DNA of 64,000 nt from Hydrangea macrophylla (taxonomy: Eukaryota > Streptophyta > Magnoliopsida > Cornales > Hydrangeaceae), in NCBI GenBank assembly GCA_033977485.1, contig CM066991.1, positions 31,803,850 through 31,867,849 on the forward strand, in the 5' to 3' direction. This document shows, in pieces, positions 10,629-23,054 of the stretch (position 1 is the stretch's first letter; every line of letters starts with the position of its first letter). Position numbers and translations under genes: made by a program. Under the pieces are notes generated by a model, which saw only the letters and a list, made by a program, of their open reading frames with translations, did not search any database and was not told the origin of the DNA.

Positions 10629-11036
10629 AGTGGATGAATGAAAATGATAGAGTTTGCCCGGCGTATATAAAGGGAGTTGAAGATTTTCTTGAATTTACAA
10701 ATACAAACAATGTTGAAAAGTTGCCAACAAACAATAACTTGCCCGTGTAAAAATTGTCGAAATAAGTATCGACACACACTTAGCAATGTTAGAAAACATC
10801 ACATTAGCGTGACGTAGATAGGTCATATTCTGTATGGGCTTTACATGGTGAAAAGTCATATAAGAATTCGTTAGATAGTCCACTAGTAGAAGATGTTCAT
10901 GGAGAAAACATTGAAGAAGAAAACATCAAGGTTGGAGGGCTTAGGATGGAGAATCTTGTTGAAGCTTCTTACGGAATGCATGAAGAACTTCATGTAGATG
11001 ATGATATTAGTCAGGCTGGAATTTGAAAAGAGCCAC
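10629..11036 (+). pseudogene. TNP2 transposase, N-terminal part
   Basis: The frame from 10629 reads KWMNENDRV, YIKGVEDFLEF, then after a one-base shift CKNCRNKYRHTLSNVRKH, the Cys/His-containing transposase-associated domain that starts plant TNP2 proteins. An acidic linker follows (VEDVHGENIEEENIKV). Reading is interrupted at GAGCCAC by the Copia element and resumes at 19680. In-frame stops and the frameshift show it is inactive. Confidence 0.8.
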
Positions 11037-12510
11037 TGAAGGAAAAACAGGTTTAAAATAAATTTTTAATCGCGCAGCAGAAAGACTAAGTTTCAAAACT
11101 TATTGGTAGTCCATGATCTACTACTCGTCAATTCCATAGATGCGTACAAAAGAGGGGAACAAGAAATCATACCTCAGGTATTGAACCCAATTATGAATTT
11201 CTTTCTCCTGGATGGTGCAGCAGCTTCTACTAGGTTGTCTTCACCCTTATGTCTCCTATGAATGCTTCCCGGAGAGACTAGAGATGGTGGGATCTCTAAT
11301 AGAGAGGAAGAGAAGGTTTAGGAGCACTTAAAATAGTTTCTGCAGCTTCTGTTGTAGTAAAATGACGAACTCTTTTTTCTGGATGCAGCTCTCCTATTTA
11401 TAGATTCCTAGAACTGACCTAATGTTTAAGCGATTGAAGTGGCTTCGATCGATCGAGACTTCGATCGATCGAATCACCTTCGATTGATCGAACCCGCCAA
11501 GACTTCAATCGATCGAGACACCTTCGATCGATCAAACCCGCCTTGACAAGATCCTCATGTACCTTTCCAAGCATCCTAGTGGAGCTAAGAGTGGGACCTC
11601 CTAGGCTTTTTATTGTTGGCTCAGACTAGTTGTTAATTCCAATGATCAAACTCTTTGATGAGCAAACTAACCAATTGATCAGTTAACGTTTACTCCACTA
11701 TAAAATGATAACTAAACTCCAACGCAAAAGAACATCCAATACGATAATAAGACTTGTATGGTGTACTAATGTCTCTCTACCGTAAGCATTTGTAATCACA
11801 TTCAGGTAGTCGGATAAACGGTTACTGTCAACCTAGATCATGATTGCTTCTTGTATTCCTTGAGTCCTATTCACCTCTCATGATTACCGAACATGTTGAT
11901 AACTACTTATCAACAAGACTACAATTCTCAGTAATCAACTTGGTGACATTCTTAAAAGAATGCTTACTCTGAATCAAATGGTAGATTCTATCTTGACAAT
12001 ATATGTTTACAACGCTATGAACATTAGACCTCACTGACTGGTAAGTCAAAGCAGCCATATCCACAGTCTGTGTCCATAATCGTCTCAAAATTGAGAACAT
12101 GCACCTTATTTAATTTATGAGTTCCTATCGACTATTTGACAGTCTTTAGTGTCAATAGGAAAGCTCAGGTCCATCAATGCACTATAAGCACAAGCATATT
12201 AACTATGAGCTAAGCTCTGGTGATTGAGATTCATCTCTCCATCCAATGGTAGTTAATCATGTTACAGTGTAAACCTGATGAGATATCCAGTCTCATCATC
12301 CACTGTGACAAGTTCTAAGTATCAAAGAATAGTAATTCGTATCTCACTTGTATGTATCTCATGCACACATGAATTACCTAATATGATACTTAAGGATTAA
12401 CAATCATCTCATGAAAGAAACATACATAATGAAATGTAAAGCTGATATCCATATATTAAAATGTCAATGTCTCGTACATAAAGTAATGGTTTGAGGGCAC
12501 AAACCCAACA
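11037..12510 (-). repeat. Copia 3' LTR
   Basis: It matches the 5' LTR along its length. It has a minus-strand TATA box CTATAAATAG at 11394-11403 and a cluster of CTTCGATCGATCGA motifs at about 11435-11545. Confidence 0.93.
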
Positions 12511-12525
12511 AGATCCCACTTGCAC

Positions 12526-15500
12526 TCACAACCATACAGGATTACATCTGAGACCTAGACTATCTAGATGACAATCAAAGACCTTCTGTGGCAAGTCCTT
12601 TGTAAACAGATCCGCAAGATTGTCAGAGGTGGCAATTTTGTTGATACTCAATCTCCATGTTGAACAATATCTCGGATCAGATGATATTTCCACTCTATGT
12701 GCTTTTCCTTTCCGTAGTTCCTTGGCTCCTTGGACTGAGCCACAGCCCCACTATTATCACAATATAACGTAATAGGTGATAGCGACACTGGTACCACCTC
12801 AAGCTCCATAAGGAACTTCTTGAGCCAAACAGCTTCTTTTACAGCTTCACAAGTAGCTATATACTCAGCTTCTGTAGTTGAGTCTGCAATGCATTTCTGC
12901 TTAATGCTCCTCCAACTAACAGCTCCACCTCCCAAGGTAAAAGAGATATCCGAATGTCAACTTCCTCGAATCTTTATCTGACATAAAGTCCGAGTTAGTA
13001 TATCCTACTGGAATTAACTCACTATCGCTGTATATAAGCATGTAATCTTTAGTCCTTCTCAAGTACTTAAGAATGTGCTTAATGGTTGTCCAGTGCTCTA
13101 GACCTGGATTCAATTGATACCTGCTGACCATGCCTATGGCAAAGCAGATATCTGGTCTAGTGCACAACATCGCATACATGAGACTTCCCACTGCTGAAGC
13201 ATAGGGAATTCCTGCCATGCGATTCCTCTCCTCCTGTGTCTTAGGACACTGGTCCTTGGAGAACGTTAAACCATGCCTGAAAGGTAATAAACCTTTCTTC
13301 AAATTTTCCATAAAAAACCTAGTTTGCACCTTATTGATATAGCCAGCTTAAGATAATCCCATTATCCTTCGCTGACAATCCCGAAAGAGCTTTATCCCAA
13401 GAATATAGCTCGCCTCTCCTAGATCCTCATATCAAAAGTACTAGCTAGCCAAACCTTAACCGTTGACAATGCCGTTTCATCATTCCCAATGAGTAGAATG
13501 TCCTAAACGTAGAGAACAAGAAAGACTACCACTTTCCCTTCAAACTTCTTCTATACACAAGGCTCATCCAGATTCTGTTTGAAACCAAATGACTTGACCG
13601 CTTGGTAAAAATGTATGTTCCAACTCCTGGATGCTTGCTTAAGCCCATGAATGGACTTTTGTAACTTGCATACCAAGTCACCTTTCCCACCAGCTATGAA
13701 CCCTTCTGGTTGTTGCATATAGATGTCCTCATCAAGATTGTCATTCAAGAATGTAGTCTTGACGTCCATCTGCCAGATCTCATAATCTAGGATGCAGCAA
13801 TGGATAAGAGTATTCTGATGGACTTGAGCATGGCTCCTGGCGAGAAGGTTTCCTCATAGTCAATGCTCTCCCTTTGAGTATAACCTTTCTCTACAAGCCT
13901 AGCCTTAAAGGTCTCAACCTTTCCATCAGATTCTCTTTTCCTCTTATAGACCCACTTGCAGACAATGGGTTTAATATTGGCTTGAAGTTCTACAAGATCC
14001 CATACCTGATTGGAATCCATAGATTTCAATTCAGCTTGTATAGCTTTAACCCAATGAGCTGAGTTTACATCAGCCATTGCCTCTTCATACGTGGCAGGAT
14101 CAGATTCAGATTCAATGGAGACAACTTCAAAACTTCTCCTAAGAACATGTATCTGTTAGGCTGGCTGACCATCCTCCCACTACGACGAGGTACCAGTGCA
14201 AAAATGGGTGAAGAAGTGCTATTTTCTTGATTTACATCATTATTAACTACAGGTAGGACTGAGAGCTCTCATTCTATATCTCTAAGATCTATCCATCCCT
14301 TAGGTTTATGGTTTATGATATAATCATCCTCCAAGAAAATAGCATTTGTATTAATAAACACTTTCTATTCTCTTGGATCATAAAAATACCATCCATAAGC
14401 ACCCTTTGGATACCCTACGAAGTAACATACTTCCGATCTAGAATCCAATTTGCTCATCTTTTCTTTTTGCACATGTGTCAGACACCCCCATATTTGGAGA
14501 TGTTGAAAAGAAGGTTACGCCTAATTCACATTTCTCGTGGTGTCCTGGGAACAGATTTGCTTGGTACTAGATTTAGTATGTACGCAGCAGTTTCCAAAGC
14601 ATAACCCCAAAGGAATAATGGCAACTCCGAATAATTCATCATCAACCTAGTCATGTCTGAAAAAGTCTGGTTCCTTCTCTTCGCTACACCATTCTACTGA
14701 AGCGTGCCAGGTGCAGTCAACTGTGACAGAATCTTATTCTGTATGAGGTGATCAAGAAACTCATTAGAGAGGTACTCATCACCTCATTCAGATCGAATGG
14801 CCTTGATATGTGTGCCTAATTGCTTCTCCACTTCAGCCCTAAACTCTTTGAATTTTTCAAATGCTTCAGACTTGCTCTGCATTAGGTACACATATCCATA
14901 CCTAGAGTGGTCATCAGTAAATGTAATGAAGTACTCATAACCACCCCTTGCTCTAATATTTATTGGTCCACACACATCAGTATGAACTAATTCCAACAAT
15001 GCATTGGTCATATTGCCCTTTGCGGGAAAGGGCCTTTTGGTCATCTTACCCTCTAAACAAGACTCGTAGACTTCCATTTGTTCGAGAACCAAATCACCTA
15101 AGACCCTTCTTTGACTAGTCTGCCAATCCTATTTAGATTGATATGGCCAAGCCTCATATGCCTAAGCCTTGTTGGATTAGTGGAAGGTTCTTATCTTTTA
15201 GATGGTAAAGTTACCACTGAGTTATAAAGTTCTATACAAGAGTCTTTAGAAATATTAGGAGTAATCACATACAAGCCATTAGTTTTAACACCAAAACATG
15301 TAAAAGAACTATTTCTTTTAATGACAATTTCTGTTCCAAAATGAAAAGAATAACCATTATTCGATAGATTTGAAATGAAATTAAATTACGTCTCACTAAA
15401 GTGACGTAAAGTACATATGATAAAAATACTGTCTTATTGTCCAAAAATTCTAAAACTACTACTCCTATAGCAACTGTGGAAATAGTTTCTCTAGAATCCA

Positions 15501-16509
15501 GAGTTAGCACAATTTTCCCATCACTGCATTTCCTGGTTGATCTGAACCCCTGCAACGAATTACAGATATGGTTAGTCGCACCAGAATCAATGCACCAAGT
15601 GTTTGAAGTATCCGTTATAAAACTTACTTTAATCACATGTGCGTTAATCATACCTTGAACTCTTGTAGCTAAGAATTCTTGACATTTCCTCTTCCAGTGG
15701 CCCTTCTCATCGCATTGGAAATACTTTCTTTTACCTTGGCAAGCTACCTTCCCTTTGCCCTTACCTTTTCCCTTAGATTTTGCAATCTTAGGGTCCGGTC
15801 CAACACTTGGACCACCAGTACCAGCCTTTTTCTTTCCTTTCTTACCTTTTGGCGTAGATCGGGAAGAAGAAGAGCTTTTTTCAACATTCAAAATGTTGCC
15901 TCGAGGTTTGATCACCTCTTCTGCTGTCAACAAAGAACTCATTAATTCGCTCATTGAAAAATCCATTTTATTCATATTATAGTTTAGTTTAAATTGAGCG
16001 AATGACGGCGATAGCGTATTGAGGGTCATATCAACTTGGGTCACTGCATCGATGTTGGCACCTAGGGTCTCCAGCTCATTCAAATAACTAACCATTTTTT
16101 AAAACATGTTCTTTGACTGTAGTCCCTTCCGAAATCTTAGCACTCATTATCTTTTGAATAGCTACCGGTCTTGCAGGCCAGCCATACTCCCCAAACATCT
16201 TTTTTAGGGATTCGATAATGTCACTGGTAGAATTGTTCGACTGTAATTGGTGTTGCAACACACCAGCCATTGAGGCCAAAATGTAGCAATGAGCCATTCC
16301 ATTTGACTTCTTCCATTTGTCAAACTCGCGTTTGGCAGCTGCTGAAGCATTTACCGTGGGTTATTTGGGCATGGGGTGGTAAGGACATATATGTGATCCT
16401 CTACAGTTAATACAATGTCAAGATTTTGTTTCCATTCTGTGTAGTTATTTCCAGTTAACTTGCTTTGAGTGAGTATGGTGACAAGTGGACTAAATGTAGA
16501 TCCAGACAT
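12526..16509 (-). pseudogene. Copia gag-pol polyprotein, degenerate
   Basis: The span from ATG at 16509 to TGA at 12526 is an exact multiple of three but contains several stops and shifts. Gag (16509-15650) begins MSGSTFSPL and includes GNNYTEWKQNLD, then MFGEYGWPARPVAIQKIM. The zinc knuckle is YFQCDEKGHWKRKC with the first Cys replaced by Tyr. Protease has IDSGATNHIC near 15580. Integrase (15092-14400) shows LVHTDVCGP and FTDDHSRYGYVYL. RT (14077-13400) shows CKWVYKRKR, ETFSP, MDVKTTFLN and LKQASRSWN. RNase H (13329-12580) shows VGSLMYAMLCTRPD, ADSTTEAEYIA and CDNSGAVAQSK, ending with an LADLFTK-like tail. Confidence 0.9.
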
Positions 16510-18193
16510 TATGATTTACTGAAAAATCCAAAAGACAAAATAAATATGGATATCAGAATTTGACAGTTCGAAATAAAAGAATCCTTAAAAACTCTTATTT
16601 TAAAACAAAGTCGTCGGAATATCCAAACGAAAGAATAAAGCCTCTGTGTGGTGGTCAATGCTCGGTCTTTCGATTAATCATGACTTGTCCACTATGCAAC
16701 TCTTGCAAAACAAGTTATGGCTCCCGAACCCTTTTGATCTCTAAGTTTCTGAATAATGCCCGTGTGGGATCCCTTATCTATAGCTTAGCTAGTGTGTGCC
16801 ATTAACTAGGATCCAATCACAATCGTCTTAAGTAGTGCTTCCGTGTGGTGGTCACCCTCTAACACGTCTGATTCATCCTATCCATAGGAACTTCAGATCT
16901 AGTAACCAATAAGTAGTGTACCCTCTGTATGGAATGATCACCCCTGGTGAGGTGACACAAAATGCACTACTCATCTTACAATGATCCGTTAATGGAAGAT
17001 CGTGGGTGTTATAAATAAGACCTCTCACACTAGATTTGGTAGTAAAGGATTTTGCTTTTGAAAAATTGTTTCCACACATTACCCATAAACATCTAATGTT
17101 TACTACTGTGTTGAAAACGGGTTTTGAATTTTATTTTAGAATACTTGTTTTATGTGCATGCAAGTACTAACAATATAATTAAATGCCAATCACAACTAAG
17201 CACATAAAACAAAAAACAACTAAAATTGAAACAACCACATGCCTCTATCTCCCATGGCTCTATCTCAATAGAATCTCCTCCTTGGTTTGATCGCCTCCAG
17301 CTCTATCTTCATGGACAATGGCTTGCTCCTCCATCTTCATGTATATTCTAATTCTATTACATTGCTCCTATGCTTCTTTCGAAGCTTACAATTTATCTAG
17401 AAATAGAAATTAACAACAAGAAAAATAAAGAAGGATAGGGAAATCGGTGCGACTTTCCTTTCATAGGATTGCAGTCGCAACGCCCTTTACACATGCCTTA
17501 AAACCAAACCAAAATTAAATGCAGCATGCACCAATCTCAAATAATATAATATTTTATAATTGATCTTGGTGCCATGCGAGATAGCGGACTAATCTTGCTG
17601 CAAGAAGGTTAGTCGTACATACATCCACATATATAACAAATATATATAATCCATTAGAACCCTTAATTATGCACTGATTTAGAACATAAAACAGCATCTC
17701 AATTCTCTGTCACACTTCGATTGATCGACACAGGTTCGATCGATCGATCGATCGAACCTTCGATCGATTGAACATAGTTCAATCGATTGAACATTCAGTT
17801 TCACGGAAAGGTTTGAAAATTTTTTACAGCATAATTAAAAAATTAAAGTATATATTTAAAAAACTTTAAAACTATAAACTGAACACTTGGACAGAGAATC
17901 TCTCTCGATCGATTGAACACCATTCGATCGATCGAACAGAAAAAAAGTTTGATCGATTGAAATTAGTTCGATCGCTTGAGATCGAAGAGGCTCAATCGAT
18001 CGAACACACTTCGATCGATCAAACCCATCTTGCATCTAATGCAATCATAGATTTGTATTCTACCGCGATAACACTATAGAAATAGATCTGTGACGATGTA
18101 GTTTCAAAAATAGTCCTAAGATTAGCATGCAAATCAAAACTAGTGTTCTAAAATGCATCTATAGATCTAAACAAGCGTGGCTCGGATACCAAT
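16510..18193 (-). other. Copia 5' leader, unusually long, non-coding
   Basis: About 1.7 kb separates the primer site from the gag start. No gene is seen. Between about 17705 and 18030 it has a cluster of TTCGATCGATCGAAC-like palindromes that also occur in the LTRs. Confidence 0.7.
18178..18191 (-). other. Copia primer-binding site
   Basis: The minus-strand sequence TGGTATCCGAGCC, two bases after the LTR end, is complementary to the 3' end of initiator Met-tRNA with one change (canonical TGGTATCAGAGCC). Confidence 0.85.
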
Positions 18194-19674
18194 TGAAGGA
18201 AAAATAGGTTTAAAATAAATTTTTAAATCCGCAGCGGAAAGATTAAGTTTCAAAACTTATTGGTAGCCCAGTATCTACTACTCGTCAATTCCATACATGC
18301 GTACAAAAGAGGGGAACAAGAAATCATACCTCAGGTCTTGAACCCAATTTTGAATTTCATTCTCTTGGATGGTGCAGTGCCCTGCACTAGGTTGTCTTTA
18401 CCCTTATGTCTCTTATGAATGCTTCTTGGAGAGGCTAAAGATGGTGGGATCTGTAATAGAGAGGAAGAGAAGGTTTATGGGCTCTTAAATTAGTTTCTGC
18501 AGCTTCTAGCGTATTAAAATGGCGAACTCTTTTTTCTGGACGAAGTTGCCTTATTTATAGATTCCCAGAACCGACCTAATGTTCGAGTGATAGAAGTGGC
18601 TTCAATCAATCGATCGAACCCGCCAAGACTTCAATCGATTGAGACACCTTCGATCGATCTAACACGCCTTGACAAGATCCTCATGTGCCTTTCCAAGCAT
18701 CATATCGGAGCTAAGAGTGGGACCTCCTAGGCTCTTTATTGTTGACTCAGACCAGTTGTTAATTCCCATGATCAAACTCTTTGATCAGCAAACTAACCAA
18801 CTGATTAGTAAACGTTTACTCCACTATAAAACGATAACTAAACTCCAACGTAAAAGAACATCCGAACCGATAACTAAACTTGTATGGTGTACTAATGTCC
18901 CTCTACCGTCAACATTTGTAATCATATTCAAGTAGTTGGATAAACGGTTACTATCAACCTGAATCATGATTACTTCTTGTATTCCTTGAGTCCCACTCAC
19001 CTCTCATGATTACCAAATATGTTGATAACTACTTATCAACAAGACTGCAATTCTCAGTAATCAACTTGGTGACATTCTCAAGGGAATGCTTACTCTAAAT
19101 CAGAGGGTAGATTCTATCTTGATAAAATATGTTCACAACCCTATGAACATGACATACGCAAGATACCCAGGTGTTGATCTTCTATATACCTCACAGATTG
19201 GTAAGTCAAAGCAGCCATATCCACAGTCCGTGTGCATAATTGTCTCAAGATTGAGAACACGTACCTTATACAAGTTATGAGTTCCTATCTACTATTTGAC
19301 AGTCTTGAGTGTCAATAGGAAAGCTCAAGTTCGTCAATGCACTAATAAGCACTAGCATATTAATAACTAAGAGCTAAGCTCTGGTGATTGAGATTCATCA
19401 CTCCATCCAATGGTAGTTAATCATGCTACAGTCTAAACCTAATGAGATATCCAATATCATCATCCACAGTGACAAGCTATAAGTATCAAAGAATAGTAAT
19501 TCGTATTTCACTTGTACGTATCTCATACACACACGAATTACCTAATATGATACTTAAGGATTAACAATTATCTCATAAAAGAAACATACATAATGAAATG
19601 TAACACTGATATCCATATATTAAAATGTCAATGTCTTATACATAAAGTGATGGTTTGAGGGCACAAACCCAACA
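18194..19674 (-). repeat. Copia 5' LTR
   Basis: The plus-strand left end is TGAAGGAAAAA and the right end AAACCCAACA, identical at both ends to the other LTR. It contains a promoter-like TATA box and a smaller set of CGATCGA motifs (18600-18665). Confidence 0.93.
18551..18560 (-). promoter_or_regulatory. TATA box of Copia 5' LTR
   Basis: The minus strand reads CTATAAATAA, the plant consensus, in the middle of the LTR. The 3' LTR has CTATAAATAG at the same place. Confidence 0.6.
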
Positions 19675-19679
19675 GCCAC

Positions 19680-22600
19680 ATGTCGGTAATAAGAAATTCA
19701 ATGGATATAGAAGATTATCAGCTGAGAAACTGTACCCTTATTGTGAGGGCCCTGAGACAACTCTTTCTGCGATTGTAGAACTATATAGCCTTAAGATGCA
19801 ATTTGGTTGGTCGGGAAATAGTGTGACAACACTTTTGTCCATCCTGAAAAGGTGGCTCCCGAAAGAAAACACTTTGCCACAGAAGTATCCACACATAAAG
19901 AGTATGTTGAAAGACTTAGGGATGAAAGCAAACTTTATTCATGCATGCATCAATATTTGTGTTTTGTATTGGGATGGTAATGAAGATAAGGAGCATTGTC
20001 CTCAATGTCGAGAACTAAGATATGTTGTGAGAAAAAGGAAGGGGGGGGAGAGTTTACAACGAACCATTGAAATTATTAAGATATTTCCCTTTGATTCCAA
20101 GACTTATGAGATTATACACTATACCATGGATAGCGCACAAAATGATATGGCATGATTGAGCGACCCCTTAATGGGATTATCTGCAGCATCCCTCTGATTC
20201 TCCTCAATGGAAAATGTTTAAGGCTAAATGGCCAGAATTTGCAAATGAAGGGTGCAGCGTTTGGCTAGCAATTGCAGTCGATGGGTTTAATTCGCGTGGT
20301 GTACTGTCTTCTAGTTATAGTTGTTGGCCAGTCATCACAGTGCTTTATAATCTCCCACCTTTGTTATGCATGAAACGAGAGTTCTAAATGTTGTCTTTGC
20401 TAATTCCTGGGCCAAAGGCACCGGGTCAAGACATAGATGTTTTCCTTCAACCTCTAGTAAAGGAGTTGAAGCAACTGTGGGAAGAAGGAGTGGCAGCTTA
20501 TGATATGTACAAAATGCAACATTTTAAGTTGAAAGCTATGCTAATATGGGGGATTCATGGTTTTCCCGCGCATGGGAATTTATCTGGGTGCGTAACACAT
20601 GTTTATAAAGCATGTCCTATTTGTGGAGAGAACACGCAATCCAACTATTTAGAACACAGCAATAAAATAGTTGACACAAACTACTATATTTTTCTTAGGG
20701 CGAATCATCCGTTTAGGATGGTGGGTATTTGGGGCTTAGGTCAGCTGAACATAAACATCCTCCTTCTCGGTTAAATGGAGATGCACTTTTGGAGAAGTTA
20801 AGTCAGACAAATTATGTGCCTGTCAAGATCCCAAAAGTTTTGGGTAGAAAAAGGAAGACTTGCAATGCGTATGGCAGTGCTAATGTTGAAGTTAAAAAGG
20901 TATGGTATAAAAAGGTCCATCATATTTGACTTGGAATATTGGAGTTCTAATCAAGTTCAACATGCTCTTGATGTGATGCACACCGAGAAGAATGTCGTAA
21001 AACATTTAATTTATGCAATCCTAGATGTGGCAAAACGAAGGATATACTAAGTGCACGTTTAGATATGAAGGATTTCAGAATACATAGTGGCCAGTGGATG
21101 CAAGTAGAAGACCACACAGGGAGATTGATAAAACCAAAATCATCATTTCACTTGGATAAAGATGAGAAGCAACAATTTTGCCAAATTTTGAAAGACTTGA
21201 AGCTCCTAACTAGTTTTTCATCTAACCTGAGCAACATTGTCACTCTTAATCCACCAAGTTTGCATTCATTGAAGTCGCATGATTATCATGTTATTTTGCA
21301 ATATTTGTTACCTGTGTTGCATCAACATGCCATACCAAAACACAGAGATTTGCAAAGAGCTATTCAGCAGTTAAGCTTATTCTTTAACCGATTGTGCTCA
21401 AAAGTGTTGATTCAAAAGGATATTCAAAGAGCCAAATACATGGTTACAAAGGCAATATGTGTTGGAAAAATACTTTCCACTATTGTTTTTTGATATCAAT
21501 ATCCACCTCATGGTGCATCTTGCCGATGAAGCATTGGTTTGTTGACCCATCGGACCTCGATGGATGTATCCTTTTGAGTGGTAAACTCATTTTCTTGTAT
21601 TACTTCATCCTTAGGAAAATGACCTACCGAACCTTATATATTGTGGACTTACATATTTTTATATTTATATGAATAGACAAATGAAGGAATTTAAAGACAT
21701 ACCTAGCAATAATAGGTATGCTGAAGGGTCTATTATAGAATCTTAAGTTACTAGAGAATCCGTTAGGTATTGCATGGAATACATGCCAAATCCACTCGAT
21801 GGAAATCACAAACATACTCGTGAAGCCTTTTTAGAGAAAAATGGCGAGTTCTCTGATGAAGGGCCTTTGCTCAACGATAATACTGTAAGGTTGGAACCTA
21901 CACAATTTCAACAAATATGTCGATGGGTACTATTTCGACTTATCGTACACGAACAGAACGAATACTACAGGTTACAGTCCTTGTAACATATTTGTTGAAG
22001 TCCACATATAACTACTAACATTGAACCTTTTATTTACAAATTACAGTGAGTATAAAAAGTTTGTGAACTCCACTTCTTGTGGTAAAAGAAAGGGGATTGT
22101 AAAGACAGAAGTAGAGTTAGAAACTTTTTTCATCCCTTTGATATATGAAAAGGTGTTATTTTTAGTTACAAACATATTCCATTTATTAGTTAGGTTCAAA
22201 AAAACACTTATGAAATTGTTTCAATTTAACAGTTGTTGTCTTTTGGAGAGACATAGACAAAGGCTATGTTGTGGCAGTTAGTTCAAGGGCCAAGCCACAT
22301 GGTTATAACATACAAAAAGTACTACTCTCCTAAGTCTCATGAGGAAACTGTTGTCACGTAAGATAGCGGTGTTTGCATAAAGGCTTGGACTCAATTTAGG
22401 GCCAAAAAAGGTGATAAAAGGCTCAAGGATGCTTGGACTATGTGGTATGGTGTTATCAAACAAATAATTGAGTTAGACTATACAATGTTTAAAGAGGTGG
22501 TGTTTTATTGCGACAGGGTGAGGGTGGAGGACAAGACTAATGGTTGTAAACATTGCTCGTTAATTTTGATAAGTTCAAGAGTTCTAGTAGTGAGCTAGAC

Positions 22601-22801
22601 GAGCCTGTCATTCTTGCTTGTGACACGAGTCAAGTCTTCTATTCAAAAGACCTTAGAAATCCCAATTGGTAGGTGGTTATATATTCACCGAGGAGATTGA
22701 CTAATCGAGTAGACGAGTTAGAGATACCAACAGTTTTCCAATCAACTATTGAAGACCAACCTCATTTGGAAAATTTGTTGAAGCAGCATGGCTCTGCCTA
22801 G
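19680..22801 (+). pseudogene. TNP2-type transposase (Transposase_21), main part
   Basis: This continues the N-terminal piece after the Copia insertion. The first segment reads LYPYCEGPETTLSAIVELYSLK. After a frameshift near 20080 come the DSPQWKMF, WLAIAVDGFN, YNLPPLLCMKREF and LLIPGPKAPGQDIDVFLQPL motifs typical of TNP2. Next are IWGIHGFPAHGNLSGC, CPICGENT, a KKVHHI-type segment, LDVMHTEKNV and LKSHDYHVILQYLLPV. The distal part (22270-22801) matches the DUF4216-like tail, with MWYGVIKQIIELDY, VVFYCDRVRVEDKT and a terminal ENLLKQHGSA before the stop at 22799. Multiple frameshifts and stops make it non-functional as it stands. Confidence 0.85.
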
Positions 22802-23054
22802 TTTTTTATTTTTTTGGAAATAAATGACTTGTGTATTGGATTGAAATAATTTTTTGTTCTATCACTTTTTGTGCATTATTAATAGCCTCTACTTCTTAAT
22901 CTAATATCTAGTTGTTGCTATGTGAAATAATTGGTTATTGCTATGTAAAATACTTGGTCGTTGTTGTTGCTATGTGATTTAATATTGTAATTATTGATCT
23001 AATATTGCATGGGAAAACTAACATATTGTATTCCAATGATAGGCATTTAAAAGT
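22802..23054 (+). other. Spacer between TNP2 and TNPA-like genes
   Basis: AT-rich DNA with short repeats of TTGTTGCTATGTGA-like sequence (22910-22975). No gene is seen. Confidence 0.5.

Larger units (their letters stand above)
11037..19674 (-). mobile_element. Complete Ty1-Copia retrotransposon, minus strand
   Basis: LTRs of about 1.48 kb (11037-12510 and 18194-19674) begin TGTTGGGTTTGTGCCC on the minus strand. The element is flanked by a perfect 5-bp duplication GCCAC (11032-11036 and 19675-19679). The primer site TGGTATCCGAGCC resembles the initiator-Met-tRNA site, and the polypurine tract AAGTGGGATCT abuts the 3' LTR. Gene order gag, protease, integrase, RT, RNase H is Copia-type. I would not name the lineage with confidence. 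Confidence 0.95.
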
